DNA of 64,000 bases. It comes from Bradyrhizobium nitroreducens (lineage in GTDB: Bacteria > Pseudomonadota > Alphaproteobacteria > Rhizobiales > Xanthobacteraceae). The DNA is taken from NCBI RefSeq assembly GCF_002776695.1, contig NZ_LFJC01000003.1, positions 6,174,951 through 6,238,950 on the forward strand, read 5' to 3'. Shown here in pieces: positions 7,591-15,277 of this stretch (position 1 is the stretch's first letter; the number at the start of each line of letters is the position of its first letter). Both the position numbers and the translations under genes were made by a program. The notes beneath the pieces were generated by a model, which saw nothing but the letters and a program-made list of their open reading frames with translations, was not told where the DNA came from and made no database searches.

Positions 7591-8325
7591 TGGCGCAAGG
7601 AGCAGCGCCGCGCCGAGCGCGGCTATCATCACGGCAATCTGAAGGAAGCACTTCTGCAGGCCGCTCTCGGGCTGATCGCCGAGAAGGGCGCGGCCGGCTT
7701 TACCTTCGCCGATGCGGCACGCATGGCCGGCGTCAGCGCGGCGGCGCCTTACCGGCACTTCCGCGACCGCGACGAGCTGCTGTCCTCGATTGCGCAGCGC
7801 GGCTTCGAGCAGTTCGAGGCACGCCTGACTGCGGCCTGGGACGACGGGCGCCCTGACACGGTCACTGCGTTCGAGCGTGTCGGCAAGGCCTATCTCGCCT
7901 TCGCCCGCGAGGAGCCCGCCTTCTACAACGCGATGTTCGAATCCGGCGTGCCGGTCGACGCCAATCCGGCGCTGCAGGCCGCGAGCGAGCGCGCTTTCAA
8001 CATCATTCGCGCCGCCGCCGAGCGGCTTGCGGCACTGTCGCCGCCTGGCACGCCGCGTCCGCCGGCGATGATGATGGCGCTGCACATCTGGTCGATGGCG
8101 CACGGCGTGGCCTCGCTGTTCTCGCGTGGCGATGCCGCGCGGCGAAAGCTGCCGATGTCGCCGGATGAGCTGCTCGAGGCGGAGGTGCTGATCTATCTGC
8201 GCGGTCTCGGTTTCCCGACGGACCGCCGTCCGCCGGCGAAAGGCGCCGAGCCGCCGCCTGTGCCACCGGAGGCGTCCTCCGGTTCGGGCGTGCCGCCGGG
8301 CGGCCCCTGGGGCAAGCCGAAATAA
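7585..8325 (+). CDS. TetR/AcrR-family transcriptional regulator
   Basis: A 246-residue regulator. The N-terminal DNA-binding domain (about residues 15-70) has the HTH FTFADAARMAGVSAAAPYRH followed by FRDRDELL, and the ligand domain resembles the WHG-type C-terminal domain (EEPAFYNAMFESG). The last 30 residues are Pro/Gly-rich and probably disordered. It is likely a repressor of itself and of the DUF2852 gene downstream, because similar palindromes occur at both starts. The ligand is unknown. Confidence 0.88.
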   Translation: MSWRKEQRRAERGYHHGNLKEALLQAALGLIAEKGAAGFTFADAARMAGVSAAAPYRHFRDRDELLSSIAQRGFEQFEARLTAAWDDGRPDTVTAFERVGKAYLAFAREEPAFYNAMFESGVPVDANPALQAASERAFNIIRAAAERLAALSPPGTPRPPAMMMALHIWSMAHGVASLFSRGDAARRKLPMSPDELLEAEVLIYLRGLGFPTDRRPPAKGAEPPPVPPEASSGSGVPPGGPWGKPK

Positions 8326-8392
8326 GATTGCGCAAATAATCACGCGGGCGTGTCTGGCGGCCAGCTTGACAAAATCGCGGGATCGTCTAGCT

Positions 8393-8411
8393 ATGTAAAT
8401 GTTATTTACAT
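8393..8411. promoter_or_regulatory. Perfect palindrome before the DUF2852 gene, probable TetR operator
   Basis: ATGTAAATGTTATTTACAT has 8-base perfect arms around GTT, 36 bases before the DUF2852 start codon. Its outer seven bases per side match the palindrome at the upstream tetR start (ATGTAAA-N5-TTCACAT) with a single difference and identical spacing. Confidence 0.65.
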
Positions 8412-8446
8412 TCACAACGGCGCTGGTGCCGTGATGGAGATGGGAA

Positions 8447-8938
8447 ATGGCCTACACCGCTGACGTCAATCGCTGGCGCGGCCCTTCGGACCAATACCAG
8501 CAGTACGAGCGTCCCCGCATGCTCGATACGCCCTGGCATCCCGGCTGGATCGCCGTGACCATTCTCGGCTTCATCATCTGGTGGCCGATCGGACTTGCCC
8601 TTCTCTTTTTCACACTCGGGAGCAGAAGAATGTCGTGCTGGAGCCACCAGGATCGCTGGCAGAACAAGATGGAGCGGATGCAGTACAAGATGGACCGCAT
8701 GCGCGGTCGCATGGAGCGCCGCGGCTTCGGCTTTGGCTTCGGCCCGCCGTCCTCCGGCAACCGCGCCTTCGACGAGTACCGCTCTGAAACGCTGCAGCGG
8801 CTCGAGGAGGAGCAGGTCGAGTTCAAGAACTTCCTCGACCGTCTGCGTCACGCCAAGGACAAGGAAGAGTTCGACCAGTTCATGGCGCAGCACAAGACGC
8901 GTCCGACCCCGCCGCCGACCGATCAGCAGCAGGGCTGA
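8447..8938 (+). CDS. DUF2852 membrane protein
   Basis: A 163-residue protein with an N-terminal soluble part, one or two short hydrophobic segments (about residues 32-57, PGWIAVTILGFIIWWPIGLA), a Met/Arg/Gln-rich charged helix (KMERMQYKMDRMRGRMERR) and a C-terminal segment EYRSETLQRLEEEQVEFKNFL. This order is that of the DUF2852 family of alphaproteobacteria, which has no assigned function. The C-terminal helix is probably coiled coil. A palindrome shared with the upstream tetR gene suggests joint control, and a strong terminator follows. Confidence 0.85.
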   Translation: MAYTADVNRWRGPSDQYQQYERPRMLDTPWHPGWIAVTILGFIIWWPIGLALLFFTLGSRRMSCWSHQDRWQNKMERMQYKMDRMRGRMERRGFGFGFGPPSSGNRAFDEYRSETLQRLEEEQVEFKNFLDRLRHAKDKEEFDQFMAQHKTRPTPPPTDQQQG

Positions 8939-9002
8939 CCTTCGAGCCTGATGCCTCTCAAAGCCTTCAGGCGCATGCCCCCAAAATCCTGATGGCCCCG
9001 AG

Positions 9003-9043
9003 CCGCCCGTCTGCGCAACCCGCAGGCGGGCGGTTTGGTTTTT
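9003..9043 (+). terminator. Rho-independent terminator after the DUF2852 gene
   Basis: CCGCCCGTCTGCG (9003-9015) pairs with CGCAGGCGGGCGG (9021-9033), with one G-T pair and a five-base loop. TTTGGTTTTT follows. Confidence 0.85.
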
Positions 9044-9470
9044 GGGGATCCGCTTCGAGCGTCCGCGCGCGGAAGTGCAATTGATCGTGTCTGCAACCGG
9101 TCGTCGATGGCCGGACGTCGCCTCTGTGCGGCGATGCGACCTACTCCGAAATCCAATCTCCTCTTGCAACCACAGGGTGCCGTGCGTAGTCTCGGGCCGT
9201 TTCATGCGATGATATTTGACTGAATGGCGCACTTCGTCGCCTAAGCCCTGTACGAGACGGGTCGCGGTACGGTCCTGTTCAAGAGCCTCAGATACAAGAC
9301 CGCAGCGCGCCTTCTCGAGATTTTCGGCGTCGGCAATCACAGCGCAACCAACCCGATGAGGTCGATCAATATCTCAACAATGATCGCGCATTCCGTCGGA
9401 GCTTCGCAGATGGATGTCTGGAGATTGAGGGCCGAATTCTAGCGAGTTTCATCACGCAAAGGAAATGAGC
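9044..9470. other. Unassigned intergenic stretch
   Basis: About 430 bases of lower GC than the neighbours, without a gene I can support. A short plus-strand frame near 9265-9440 reads like protein (GTVLFKSLRYKTAARLLEIF) but lacks a start and a recognisable family, so it may be a decayed gene end. The last bases hold the AAAGGA ribosome binding site of the next gene. Confidence 0.4.
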
Positions 9471-10172
9471 ATGACCGACGGCGAAAAGATGCTGAAGCTG
9501 GCCGAGACCCGCATTGGCGAGAAATACGTCAACGTCTGCGTTCCCAAGAACAACAAGAACTGGCACGGTCCGTGGGACTGTGCGGAGTTCATGTCCTGGC
9601 TGGTGTATCAGGTCGGCGAAAAACTATACGGCTGCGTTGACGACAGCGGCGATCCTGCAACGGTCGAGGCTTATACCGGCGCCTGGAAGAGCGATTCACA
9701 GAAGCTCGGAAAGCGCATTCCGTGGAAGCAGGCCGCGGCAACGGTCGGAGGCATTCTGCTTCGCTACCCGCCCGGGCCAGGCATGATGGGGCACATCGTC
9801 GTGTGCGACGGCAAGGGCGGCACCGTGGAGGCGATGGGCACGGCCTATGGCGTTCGTCGCGGCAAAGTAACGGGCCGGAACTGGGATACGGGCGTCCTGA
9901 TTCCAAACTTCACTTACGGGGAGGCGGGTGAAGATCTCGATGTGGCCGAGCCGACCCAGCTCTATGCGCTCGGGCGCCCGGGCATGAAGGCGTCCGTGGT
10001 TCGCGATATTCAGCGCGCCTTGAAGGAGCTGGGGTTTAATCCGGGGCCGATCAACGGTGAATACAACGAACTGACGGTCGCGGCGGTTGCGGCGTTTCAG
10101 GCGACCAAAGGACTCGTTGTCGACGGCCAGGTCGGGCCTCAAACGGCAAAGCGGTTGAAGATCGAACTCTAA
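9471..10172 (+). CDS. NlpC/P60- or CHAP-like protein with peptidoglycan-binding domain
   Basis: A 233-residue protein with two parts. Residues about 1-150 look like a papain-fold amidase/endopeptidase: WDCAEFMSWLVYQVG supplies the likely catalytic Cys, and MMGHIVVCDG the likely His. Residues about 165-233 form a PG_binding_1 domain (GRPGMKASVVRDIQRALKELG ... FQATKGLVVDGQVGPQT). No signal peptide is visible, so export by an unusual route, a phage-like endolysin role or an effector role are all possible. AAAGGA stands seven bases before the ATG at 9471, which I prefer over the in-frame ATG at 9465. Intergenic repeats follow immediately. Confidence 0.7.
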   Translation: MTDGEKMLKLAETRIGEKYVNVCVPKNNKNWHGPWDCAEFMSWLVYQVGEKLYGCVDDSGDPATVEAYTGAWKSDSQKLGKRIPWKQAAATVGGILLRYPPGPGMMGHIVVCDGKGGTVEAMGTAYGVRRGKVTGRNWDTGVLIPNFTYGEAGEDLDVAEPTQLYALGRPGMKASVVRDIQRALKELGFNPGPINGEYNELTVAAVAAFQATKGLVVDGQVGPQTAKRLKIEL

Positions 10173-10174
10173 GA

Positions 10175-10217
10175 CATGATCCGGAAAAGTGCGAAGCGGT
10201 TTTCCGGAGCGATCATG
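10175..10217. repeat. CATGATCCGGAAAA hairpin repeat
   Basis: CATGATCCGGAAAA (10175-10188) and TTTTCCGG-AGC-GATCATG (10200-10217) are inverted. This matches a very common rhizobial intergenic element and may end transcription of the preceding gene. Confidence 0.85.
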
Positions 10218-10230
10218 CGCAAACAACGAC

Positions 10231-10273
10231 CGAAAGCGCGATGATGATTCATCCGGATCTCATCGCGCTTTGG
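10231..10273. repeat. AAGCGCGATGA hairpin repeat, copy 1
   Basis: CGAAAGCGCGATGA (10231-10244) faces TCATCGCGCTTTGG (10260-10273), with TGATTCATCCGG between. A related hairpin with the same AAGCGCGATGAA...TTCAT core is at 32074-32110. Confidence 0.75.
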
Positions 10274-10360
10274 GATCGGCGCGGTGCTTTCAGCTGCCGG
10301 CGCGTGCGAGGCACGCGCCCATTAGCATGACCGGCACCGATCCGCGTCGACCTGAAACGT

Positions 10361-11524
10361 TCAGCGCACCGTCACGAGCTGCGCGCGAACCGAAGCCAGG
10401 AAGTGTTCATAGGCGTGGTCCACGATCTCGTTGAGGGATCGCGTTCGCGCGAAGATCGCCTTGGCTTCGGCGAGAAATTCGTCGCGGGTCGGTATCTTCG
10501 GCAGATGCAGATGGGTCAGTGCGTCGACGCCCTCATGCGCGCGATTGAGAATGTCGTGCAGCGTCGGCAATTGCAGCTGGGTCGGATCGGCCCGGTGCAG
10601 CGCCGACGAGATCGCCTGTGCCAGGGCGTGTGCATCGAACCGCCCGGCAAGCTCGCGGGCTGCCCGGTTGATGACGCGGGCGCCGAGCGGCTGCTCGTTG
10701 CGCAGCACCTGTTCGGGCGGCGCCTTCATGTTCCAGACGATGCCGAACCAGGACAACGCTTTCAGCATGTAATAGGTGACGTCGATCTCCCACCAGTAGA
10801 AGCCCTGTCGCACGCTGCTCTGATAGGCGTGGTGATTGTTGTGCCAGCCCTCGCCCAAGGTGAGCAACGCCAGCAGCCAATAGTTGCGGGAATCATCGCC
10901 CGTCACGTAGCGCTTGCGTCCATGCACATGGGCGAGGGAGTTGATGCAGAAGGTCGCGTGATAGACCAGCACCGTGCTCCACAGGAAGCCGACGATCAGA
11001 CCCGGCCATCCCGCCATCAGGAAGCAGAGCGCTGCAAGCACGAAGGCCGGCAGCAGCTCCAGCCGGTGCAGCCACATCAGCTCGGGATAGACCGTGAGGT
11101 CGCCGACCTTCACGAGGTCGGTCGCGTCGTGCTCGCGGTAGAAGATCCAGCCGAGATGGCTGTACAGGAAGCCGCGCTGACGCGGCGAATGCACGTCCAG
11201 CTCGGTGTCGGAATGCAGATGGTGATGCCGATGCTTGGCCGCCCACCACAACACGCTCTTCTGCGCGGTGCTTTGCGCAAGACAGGCCAGGATGAATTGA
11301 AACACGCGGCCGGTGGCAAACGCCCGATGCGAGAAATAGCGGTGGTAGCCGGCACCGATGCCGAACATGCGCACGACGTACAGCGAGATGCAGATGGCAA
11401 CGGCCTGCCAGGTGACACCCGACCAGATCGCCGCAAGGCAGCCGAGATGGACCAGCACGAACGGTATGGCGGAGGGATACATGACGTCGTCGTGGCGGTC
11501 GTCGATGCGCGCGTTGGGCAACAT
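10361..11524 (-). CDS. Acyl-CoA/acyl-lipid delta-9-type fatty acid desaturase
   Basis: A 387-residue membrane di-iron desaturase that introduces a double bond into long fatty acyl chains. Three histidine boxes are intact: HRYFSH (61-66), HRHHH (98-102) and HNNHH (228-232), with GEGWHNNHH typical of the stearoyl-CoA desaturase group. Four hydrophobic segments lie around 15-55, 70-90 and 155-195. The start at 11524 (MLPNARIDD) gives the family's usual N-terminus; the longer frame to 11728 would add 68 unlike residues. About 110 C-terminal residues after the core are helical and of unknown role. It is divergent from the serine acetyltransferase gene. Confidence 0.93.
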   Translation of the reverse strand: MLPNARIDDRHDDVMYPSAIPFVLVHLGCLAAIWSGVTWQAVAICISLYVVRMFGIGAGYHRYFSHRAFATGRVFQFILACLAQSTAQKSVLWWAAKHRHHHLHSDTELDVHSPRQRGFLYSHLGWIFYREHDATDLVKVGDLTVYPELMWLHRLELLPAFVLAALCFLMAGWPGLIVGFLWSTVLVYHATFCINSLAHVHGRKRYVTGDDSRNYWLLALLTLGEGWHNNHHAYQSSVRQGFYWWEIDVTYYMLKALSWFGIVWNMKAPPEQVLRNEQPLGARVINRAARELAGRFDAHALAQAISSALHRADPTQLQLPTLHDILNRAHEGVDALTHLHLPKIPTRDEFLAEAKAIFARTRSLNEIVDHAYEHFLASVRAQLVTVR

Positions 11525-11830
11525 GTCTTGGCGTAACCTCGAGTAGCGGAATCCGGGATTTCGTCTCCGCGACGCTGAGAGCGGCCGGGTACGAAAAACC
11601 CGCGGATGGCGGACCACCGCGGGGGCTTGAACGAGCTGCTTTGCATGGACATCCCGGCCAAAGCAGCGTCGGCCGAAAACTTGCGGGACTATCGGGGTTA
11701 TATATGGTTGCGGATACCCGGCGCGCAAGCTCGTAGCCTCACGGGGAGCTGCGGCATGATGCGTGGCGTGCCGGCCGCCCGTGGCCTATATTTGCAAGGT
11801 GAAGGAAACACCACAGCATGGAAGGCGGCG
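11525..11830. promoter_or_regulatory. Divergent promoter region between desaturase and cysE-like gene
   Basis: This 306-base gap must hold the promoters of two divergent genes. A relatively AT-rich patch at 11680-11710 (GGGGTTATATATGG) could be a -10 region for the acetyltransferase gene. No operator-like palindrome or riboswitch was seen. Confidence 0.35.
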
Positions 11831-12598
11831 ATGACGGCAGCCGTGACCGCGACGAACGATCGCCTCTGGCAGAACATACGCGACGAGGCGCAGCGTGCAG
11901 TCGCATCCGATCCAATCTTCGGCAGGTCGCTTGCCGAGGCCGTTCTCGCCCATGACGGCCTTGCGGCGGCGTTGGCCGATCTCATCGGGCACAGGCTTGG
12001 CGGCACCGCCGCCGAACAGGCGCGCTTCACGGGCTTTTCCCGCGATGCCTTTCGCGATGCGCCGGAATTGATTGAAGCGGCTGGCCGCGACTTGCAGGCC
12101 ATCGTGCGCAGCGATCCCGCCATCGCCGGCCCGTTGGCGCCTCTGCTGCATTTCAAGGGCTATGTCGCGCTGCAGGCCTGGCGCGTCTCGAACTGGCTCT
12201 GGCATCATGACCAGCGCGATGCCGCGCTGTTGTTTCAGAACGAGGCGTCGAACGTCCTGCAGGTCAGCATCCATCCGGCGGCCAGCATCGGCTCGTCAGT
12301 CTATCTCGACCACGCCACGGGCATCGTGATCGGCGCCAATGTGGGGATCGGCGACGAGGTCACCATCCTTCAGAATGTCAGCATCGGCCGCGGCAATGAG
12401 CTGCCGACGCGCTCACCGCGCATCGGCAGCGGCGTCTTCATCGGCGCCGGGGCGACTATTCTGGGCGATATCCGGATCGGCGATTTCGCCAGGATCGGCG
12501 CCGACACGGTCGTGATCGCCGACGTCCCCAATGGCTGCACCGCAGTTGGAAATCCTGCGCGACTGACCAACTGCCCCGAGCCCGCCTCGGCGGCCTGA
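11831..12598 (+). CDS. Serine O-acetyltransferase, CysE-type with atypical active-site loop
   Basis: A 255-residue protein with the N-terminal helical SATase domain (about 1-140, WQNIRDEA ... HFKGYVALQAWRVSNWLW) and a C-terminal left-handed beta-helix of hexapeptide repeats. It should make O-acetylserine from acetyl-CoA and serine for cysteine synthesis. Catalytic Asp160-His161 in YLDHATG are present. The usual GGTGK...RHPKI loop is instead SIGRGNELPTRSPRIG, so Ser195 replaces the conserved active-site His and the GTGK element is missing. The start at 11831 aligns with the normal CysE N-terminus; 75 more residues upstream are open but unlike the family. The reaction is likely but not certain. 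Confidence 0.8.
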   Translation: MTAAVTATNDRLWQNIRDEAQRAVASDPIFGRSLAEAVLAHDGLAAALADLIGHRLGGTAAEQARFTGFSRDAFRDAPELIEAAGRDLQAIVRSDPAIAGPLAPLLHFKGYVALQAWRVSNWLWHHDQRDAALLFQNEASNVLQVSIHPAASIGSSVYLDHATGIVIGANVGIGDEVTILQNVSIGRGNELPTRSPRIGSGVFIGAGATILGDIRIGDFARIGADTVVIADVPNGCTAVGNPARLTNCPEPASAA

Positions 12599-13078
12599 GG
12601 CGCCATGGCGGCGGTCGCCTTGGGGGGGGATGATCACGGCGAGACTTCGCGGAACGTGATTTTGGGGATGATTTTTCCGGGTGGGGCGTGGTTTCCAGGC
12701 CAATGCGATCGGGACGGCCTGGAACTCCGGTACCCCGCCCTCCAAACACCCCCAACCGCCTGCGCTGCCTACCTTTCCCGCAGCCAAATTCACCTCTGGT
12801 AACCCCGCATTAACCAACGGCGGGCTCTGGTAAGGACGGACAATCGCGCCCAAAGCCCGAAGCCAGGGACCGTCAAGGCCCGGGGCCAAAGGCCCATAGT
12901 TTTGACATCTTGGCAGGGAATGCAGACGGCCGGCTTTGGACGAGCCCCTGCACCCCAAAAGACAAAGGCTTTGAGCGGGCTTGCCGGCCGCGCCGGTGCT
13001 AGCGCGGCCATTGGGGAACCGGTAGCCATTTGCTGGCCGGCACATCGGGTAAACGATCGCCTTGAGAGGATACTGCTT
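12599..13078. other. Intergenic region upstream of tolQ
   Basis: About 480 bases with no supported gene. A perfect 9-base inverted repeat, TTCCAGGCC (12693-12701) and GGCCTGGAA (12716-12724), lies 95 bases after the acetyltransferase stop and may help end its mRNA. The rest must contain the tol promoter, but I cannot fix a -35/-10 pair. The ybgC gene that precedes tolQ in many bacteria is absent. Confidence 0.45.
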
Positions 13079-13795
13079 ATGAATCCGGCCGACGTGGCTC
13101 AGTCAGCCCTTCCGGTTGCCGCTTCCGCGGACGTGTCGCTGATCGCGCTGTTCTGGCAGGCTCACTGGATCGTGAAAGCGGTGATGCTGGGACTTCTGTC
13201 CTGCTCGGTCTGGGTCTGGGCCATCGCGATCGACAAGATCTTCCTGTTTGCCCGCACCCGCCGCTCGATGGACCGTTTCGAGCAGGCGTTCTGGTCCGGC
13301 GAATCGATCGAGGAGCTCTATCGCACCCTTTCGGCCAAGCCGACGCATTCGATGGCGGCCTGCTTCGTGGCGGCGATGCGCGAGTGGAAGCGGTCGTTCG
13401 AGAGCCATGCCCGCTCGGTCGCGGGTCTGCAGATGCGCATCGACAAGGTCATGAACGTCTCGATCGCGCGCGAGGTCGAACGGCTGGAGCGCCGCCTGCT
13501 GGTGCTCGCGACCGTCGGCTCCGCAGGCCCCTTCGTCGGCCTGTTCGGCACCGTCTGGGGCATCATGTCGAGCTTCCAGTCGATCGCGGCGTCGAAAAAT
13601 ACCTCTTTGGCAGTGGTCGCGCCGGGTATCGCGGAGGCGCTGTTTGCGACCGCGGTCGGCCTTATCGCCGCCATTCCTGCCACTATCTTCTACAATAAGT
13701 TCACGTCCGAGGTGAACCGGCAGGCCCAGCGGCTGGAAGGCTTCGCCGATGAATTTTCCGCCATCCTGTCGCGTCAGATCGACGAGCGGGGCTGA
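13079..13795 (+). CDS. tolQ: Tol-Pal system proton channel subunit TolQ
   Basis: A 238-residue ExbB/MotA/TolQ-family inner-membrane protein with three membrane segments (about 22-45, 140-165 and 180-205) and a cytoplasmic loop between the first two. The conserved second and third segments read LATVGSAGPFVGLFGTVWGI and APGIAEALFATAVGLIAAIP. With TolR it forms the proton channel that energises TolA during cell constriction. I placed the start at the ATG 13079-13081; a longer open frame to 12902 has no family similarity. It leads the tolQRAB operon; tolR starts 42 bases after its stop. Confidence 0.96.
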   Translation: MNPADVAQSALPVAASADVSLIALFWQAHWIVKAVMLGLLSCSVWVWAIAIDKIFLFARTRRSMDRFEQAFWSGESIEELYRTLSAKPTHSMAACFVAAMREWKRSFESHARSVAGLQMRIDKVMNVSIAREVERLERRLLVLATVGSAGPFVGLFGTVWGIMSSFQSIAASKNTSLAVVAPGIAEALFATAVGLIAAIPATIFYNKFTSEVNRQAQRLEGFADEFSAILSRQIDERG

Positions 13796-13837
13796 CCGCG
13801 GGGTGTATAGTGTGAAGGGCAACTTGGGCACCAGACC

Positions 13838-14290
13838 ATGGGCATGAACGTTGCGAGTTCGTCCGGAGGCGGCGGTCGCCGCGGCCGGCGCAAGCCCGTC
13901 GTGGCCGAGATCAACGTCACGCCGATGGTGGACGTGATGCTGGTGCTGCTCATCATCTTCATGGTGTCGGCGCCGATGCTGACGGTCGGCGTGCCGCTCG
14001 ACCTGCCCCAGACCAATGCCAAGAGCCTCGAGAACAACGACCAGAAGCCGATCCAGATGTCGGTCGACATCAAGGGCAAGGTGTTCATCAACGACACCGA
14101 GATCGCGATCAACGAACTGATCCCGAAGCTGAAGGCGATCACCGATGCGCGCGGCGGGCTGGAGGAGCGCATCTATCTGCGCGCCGACAAGAAGGCGGAT
14201 TACGGCACGGTGGCCAAGGTGATGGGCCAGTTGTCCGGCGCCGGGTTCAAGAAGCTCGCCCTCGTCACGGAAGCGGATCAGGGGTCTTAA
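13838..14290 (+). CDS. tolR: Tol-Pal system subunit TolR
   Basis: A 150-residue ExbD/TolR protein. A short basic cytoplasmic tail precedes one membrane segment whose start VAEINVTPMVDVMLVLLIIF carries the proton-coupling Asp of the family; a periplasmic domain follows (about 60-150, ending DYGTVAKVMGQLSGAGFKKL). It works with TolQ as the motor that drives TolA. It sits between tolQ and tolA, with tolA starting four bases after its stop, so translation is probably coupled. Confidence 0.96.
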   Translation: MGMNVASSSGGGGRRGRRKPVVAEINVTPMVDVMLVLLIIFMVSAPMLTVGVPLDLPQTNAKSLENNDQKPIQMSVDIKGKVFINDTEIAINELIPKLKAITDARGGLEERIYLRADKKADYGTVAKVMGQLSGAGFKKLALVTEADQGS

Positions 14291-14294
14291 GGCA

Positions 14295-15254
14295 GTGAAG
14301 GTGAACGTCGACAAGACACTCGTTGCGTCGATTGCCCTCCACGTCCTCGTGCTGGGTTGGGGGCTCGTCACCTTCAGCAGCAAGGCCTACATCGCGCCCG
14401 AAGAGTCGCTCCCGATCGACATCATCTCCACCGATCAGCTCGCCAAGATGATGGCCGGGCAGAAGACCGGCAAGAAGGAAGAGCCGAAGCCCAAGGTCGA
14501 GAAGATCGCGGAGGCGAAGCCGGAGGAAGACGCCGTCGGCAAGGTCACCGAGAAGAAAGAGCTGATCAAGACCAATTCGCAGCCGGAGCCGCCGCCGAAG
14601 CCGGTCGAGAAGCCGGTGGAGAAGAAGCCCGAGCCGCCGAAGCCCGTGGCCGAGGCGAAGCCGAAGGAAGAACCGAAGCCGCCGGAAAAGAAGCCTGATC
14701 CGGCCAAGGAAGATCCGCTCGCCGAGCTCATGAAGAAACAGGAGACCAAGAAGCCGCCGCCGAAGCCCGTGGAGCAGAAGGTCGCGGCGGTGCAGCCGCA
14801 GCAGCAGCCCAAGCCCAAGGAGCGCAGCTTCGATCCCGCGCAGATCCAGCGCGACCTCGACAAGCGCGCCGCGACCCGGCACGAGCAGACCGGCTCGGCG
14901 CTGAATGCGTCGGCCTCGCTGGGCGCGGCGACCGGGACTGCTGCCAACAACATTGCGACCTGGCGCGGTGCGTTCCAGGGCGCGGTCAAGCGCTGCTTCA
15001 CGCCGACCTATAACGGACAGGATGCCGACCAGTACGAAGCCGACATCGACATTCCCATGAAGATCGACGGATCGCTGGCGTCCGAACCCATCGTGGTCGC
15101 GGTGAGGGGACCGTCGCGGTCGATCGCCCAGGCGGTGGCGGAGAGCGCCAAGCGCGCCATCGTGCAGTGTCAGGTCTACTCGTTCATGCCGAAGCAGCAG
15201 TACGAGAGCTGGAAGCTCATTCCCATGACTTTCGGCCTGAAAGATATGTTGTGA
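14295..15254 (+). CDS. tolA: Tol-Pal system protein TolA
   Basis: A 319-residue periplasm-spanning protein with a GTG start four bases after the tolR stop. It has one membrane segment (about 10-28), a long Lys/Glu/Pro-rich helical or extended region (about 45-200) and a C-terminal TonB/TolA domain (about 222-319, RCFTP ... DGSLASEPIVVAV ... YESWKLIPMTF). It links the TolQR motor to TolB and Pal at the outer membrane. The Lys/Glu/Pro repeats replace the Ala-rich helix of E. coli TolA, as usual in alphaproteobacteria. A paralogue is at 527-1483. Its stop overlaps a possible GTG start for tolB. Confidence 0.93.
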   Translation: MKVNVDKTLVASIALHVLVLGWGLVTFSSKAYIAPEESLPIDIISTDQLAKMMAGQKTGKKEEPKPKVEKIAEAKPEEDAVGKVTEKKELIKTNSQPEPPPKPVEKPVEKKPEPPKPVAEAKPKEEPKPPEKKPDPAKEDPLAELMKKQETKKPPPKPVEQKVAAVQPQQQPKPKERSFDPAQIQRDLDKRAATRHEQTGSALNASASLGAATGTAANNIATWRGAFQGAVKRCFTPTYNGQDADQYEADIDIPMKIDGSLASEPIVVAVRGPSRSIAQAVAESAKRAIVQCQVYSFMPKQQYESWKLIPMTFGLKDML

Positions 15255-15277
15255 CATCCGAACAAAAGAATTTTGCA

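Noticed and set aside
8402..9340. Minus-strand frame of 312 codons across DUF2852 and the following gap
   Set aside because: It lies antisense to DUF2852 and runs through the terminator; no domain is visible and there is no promoter signal.
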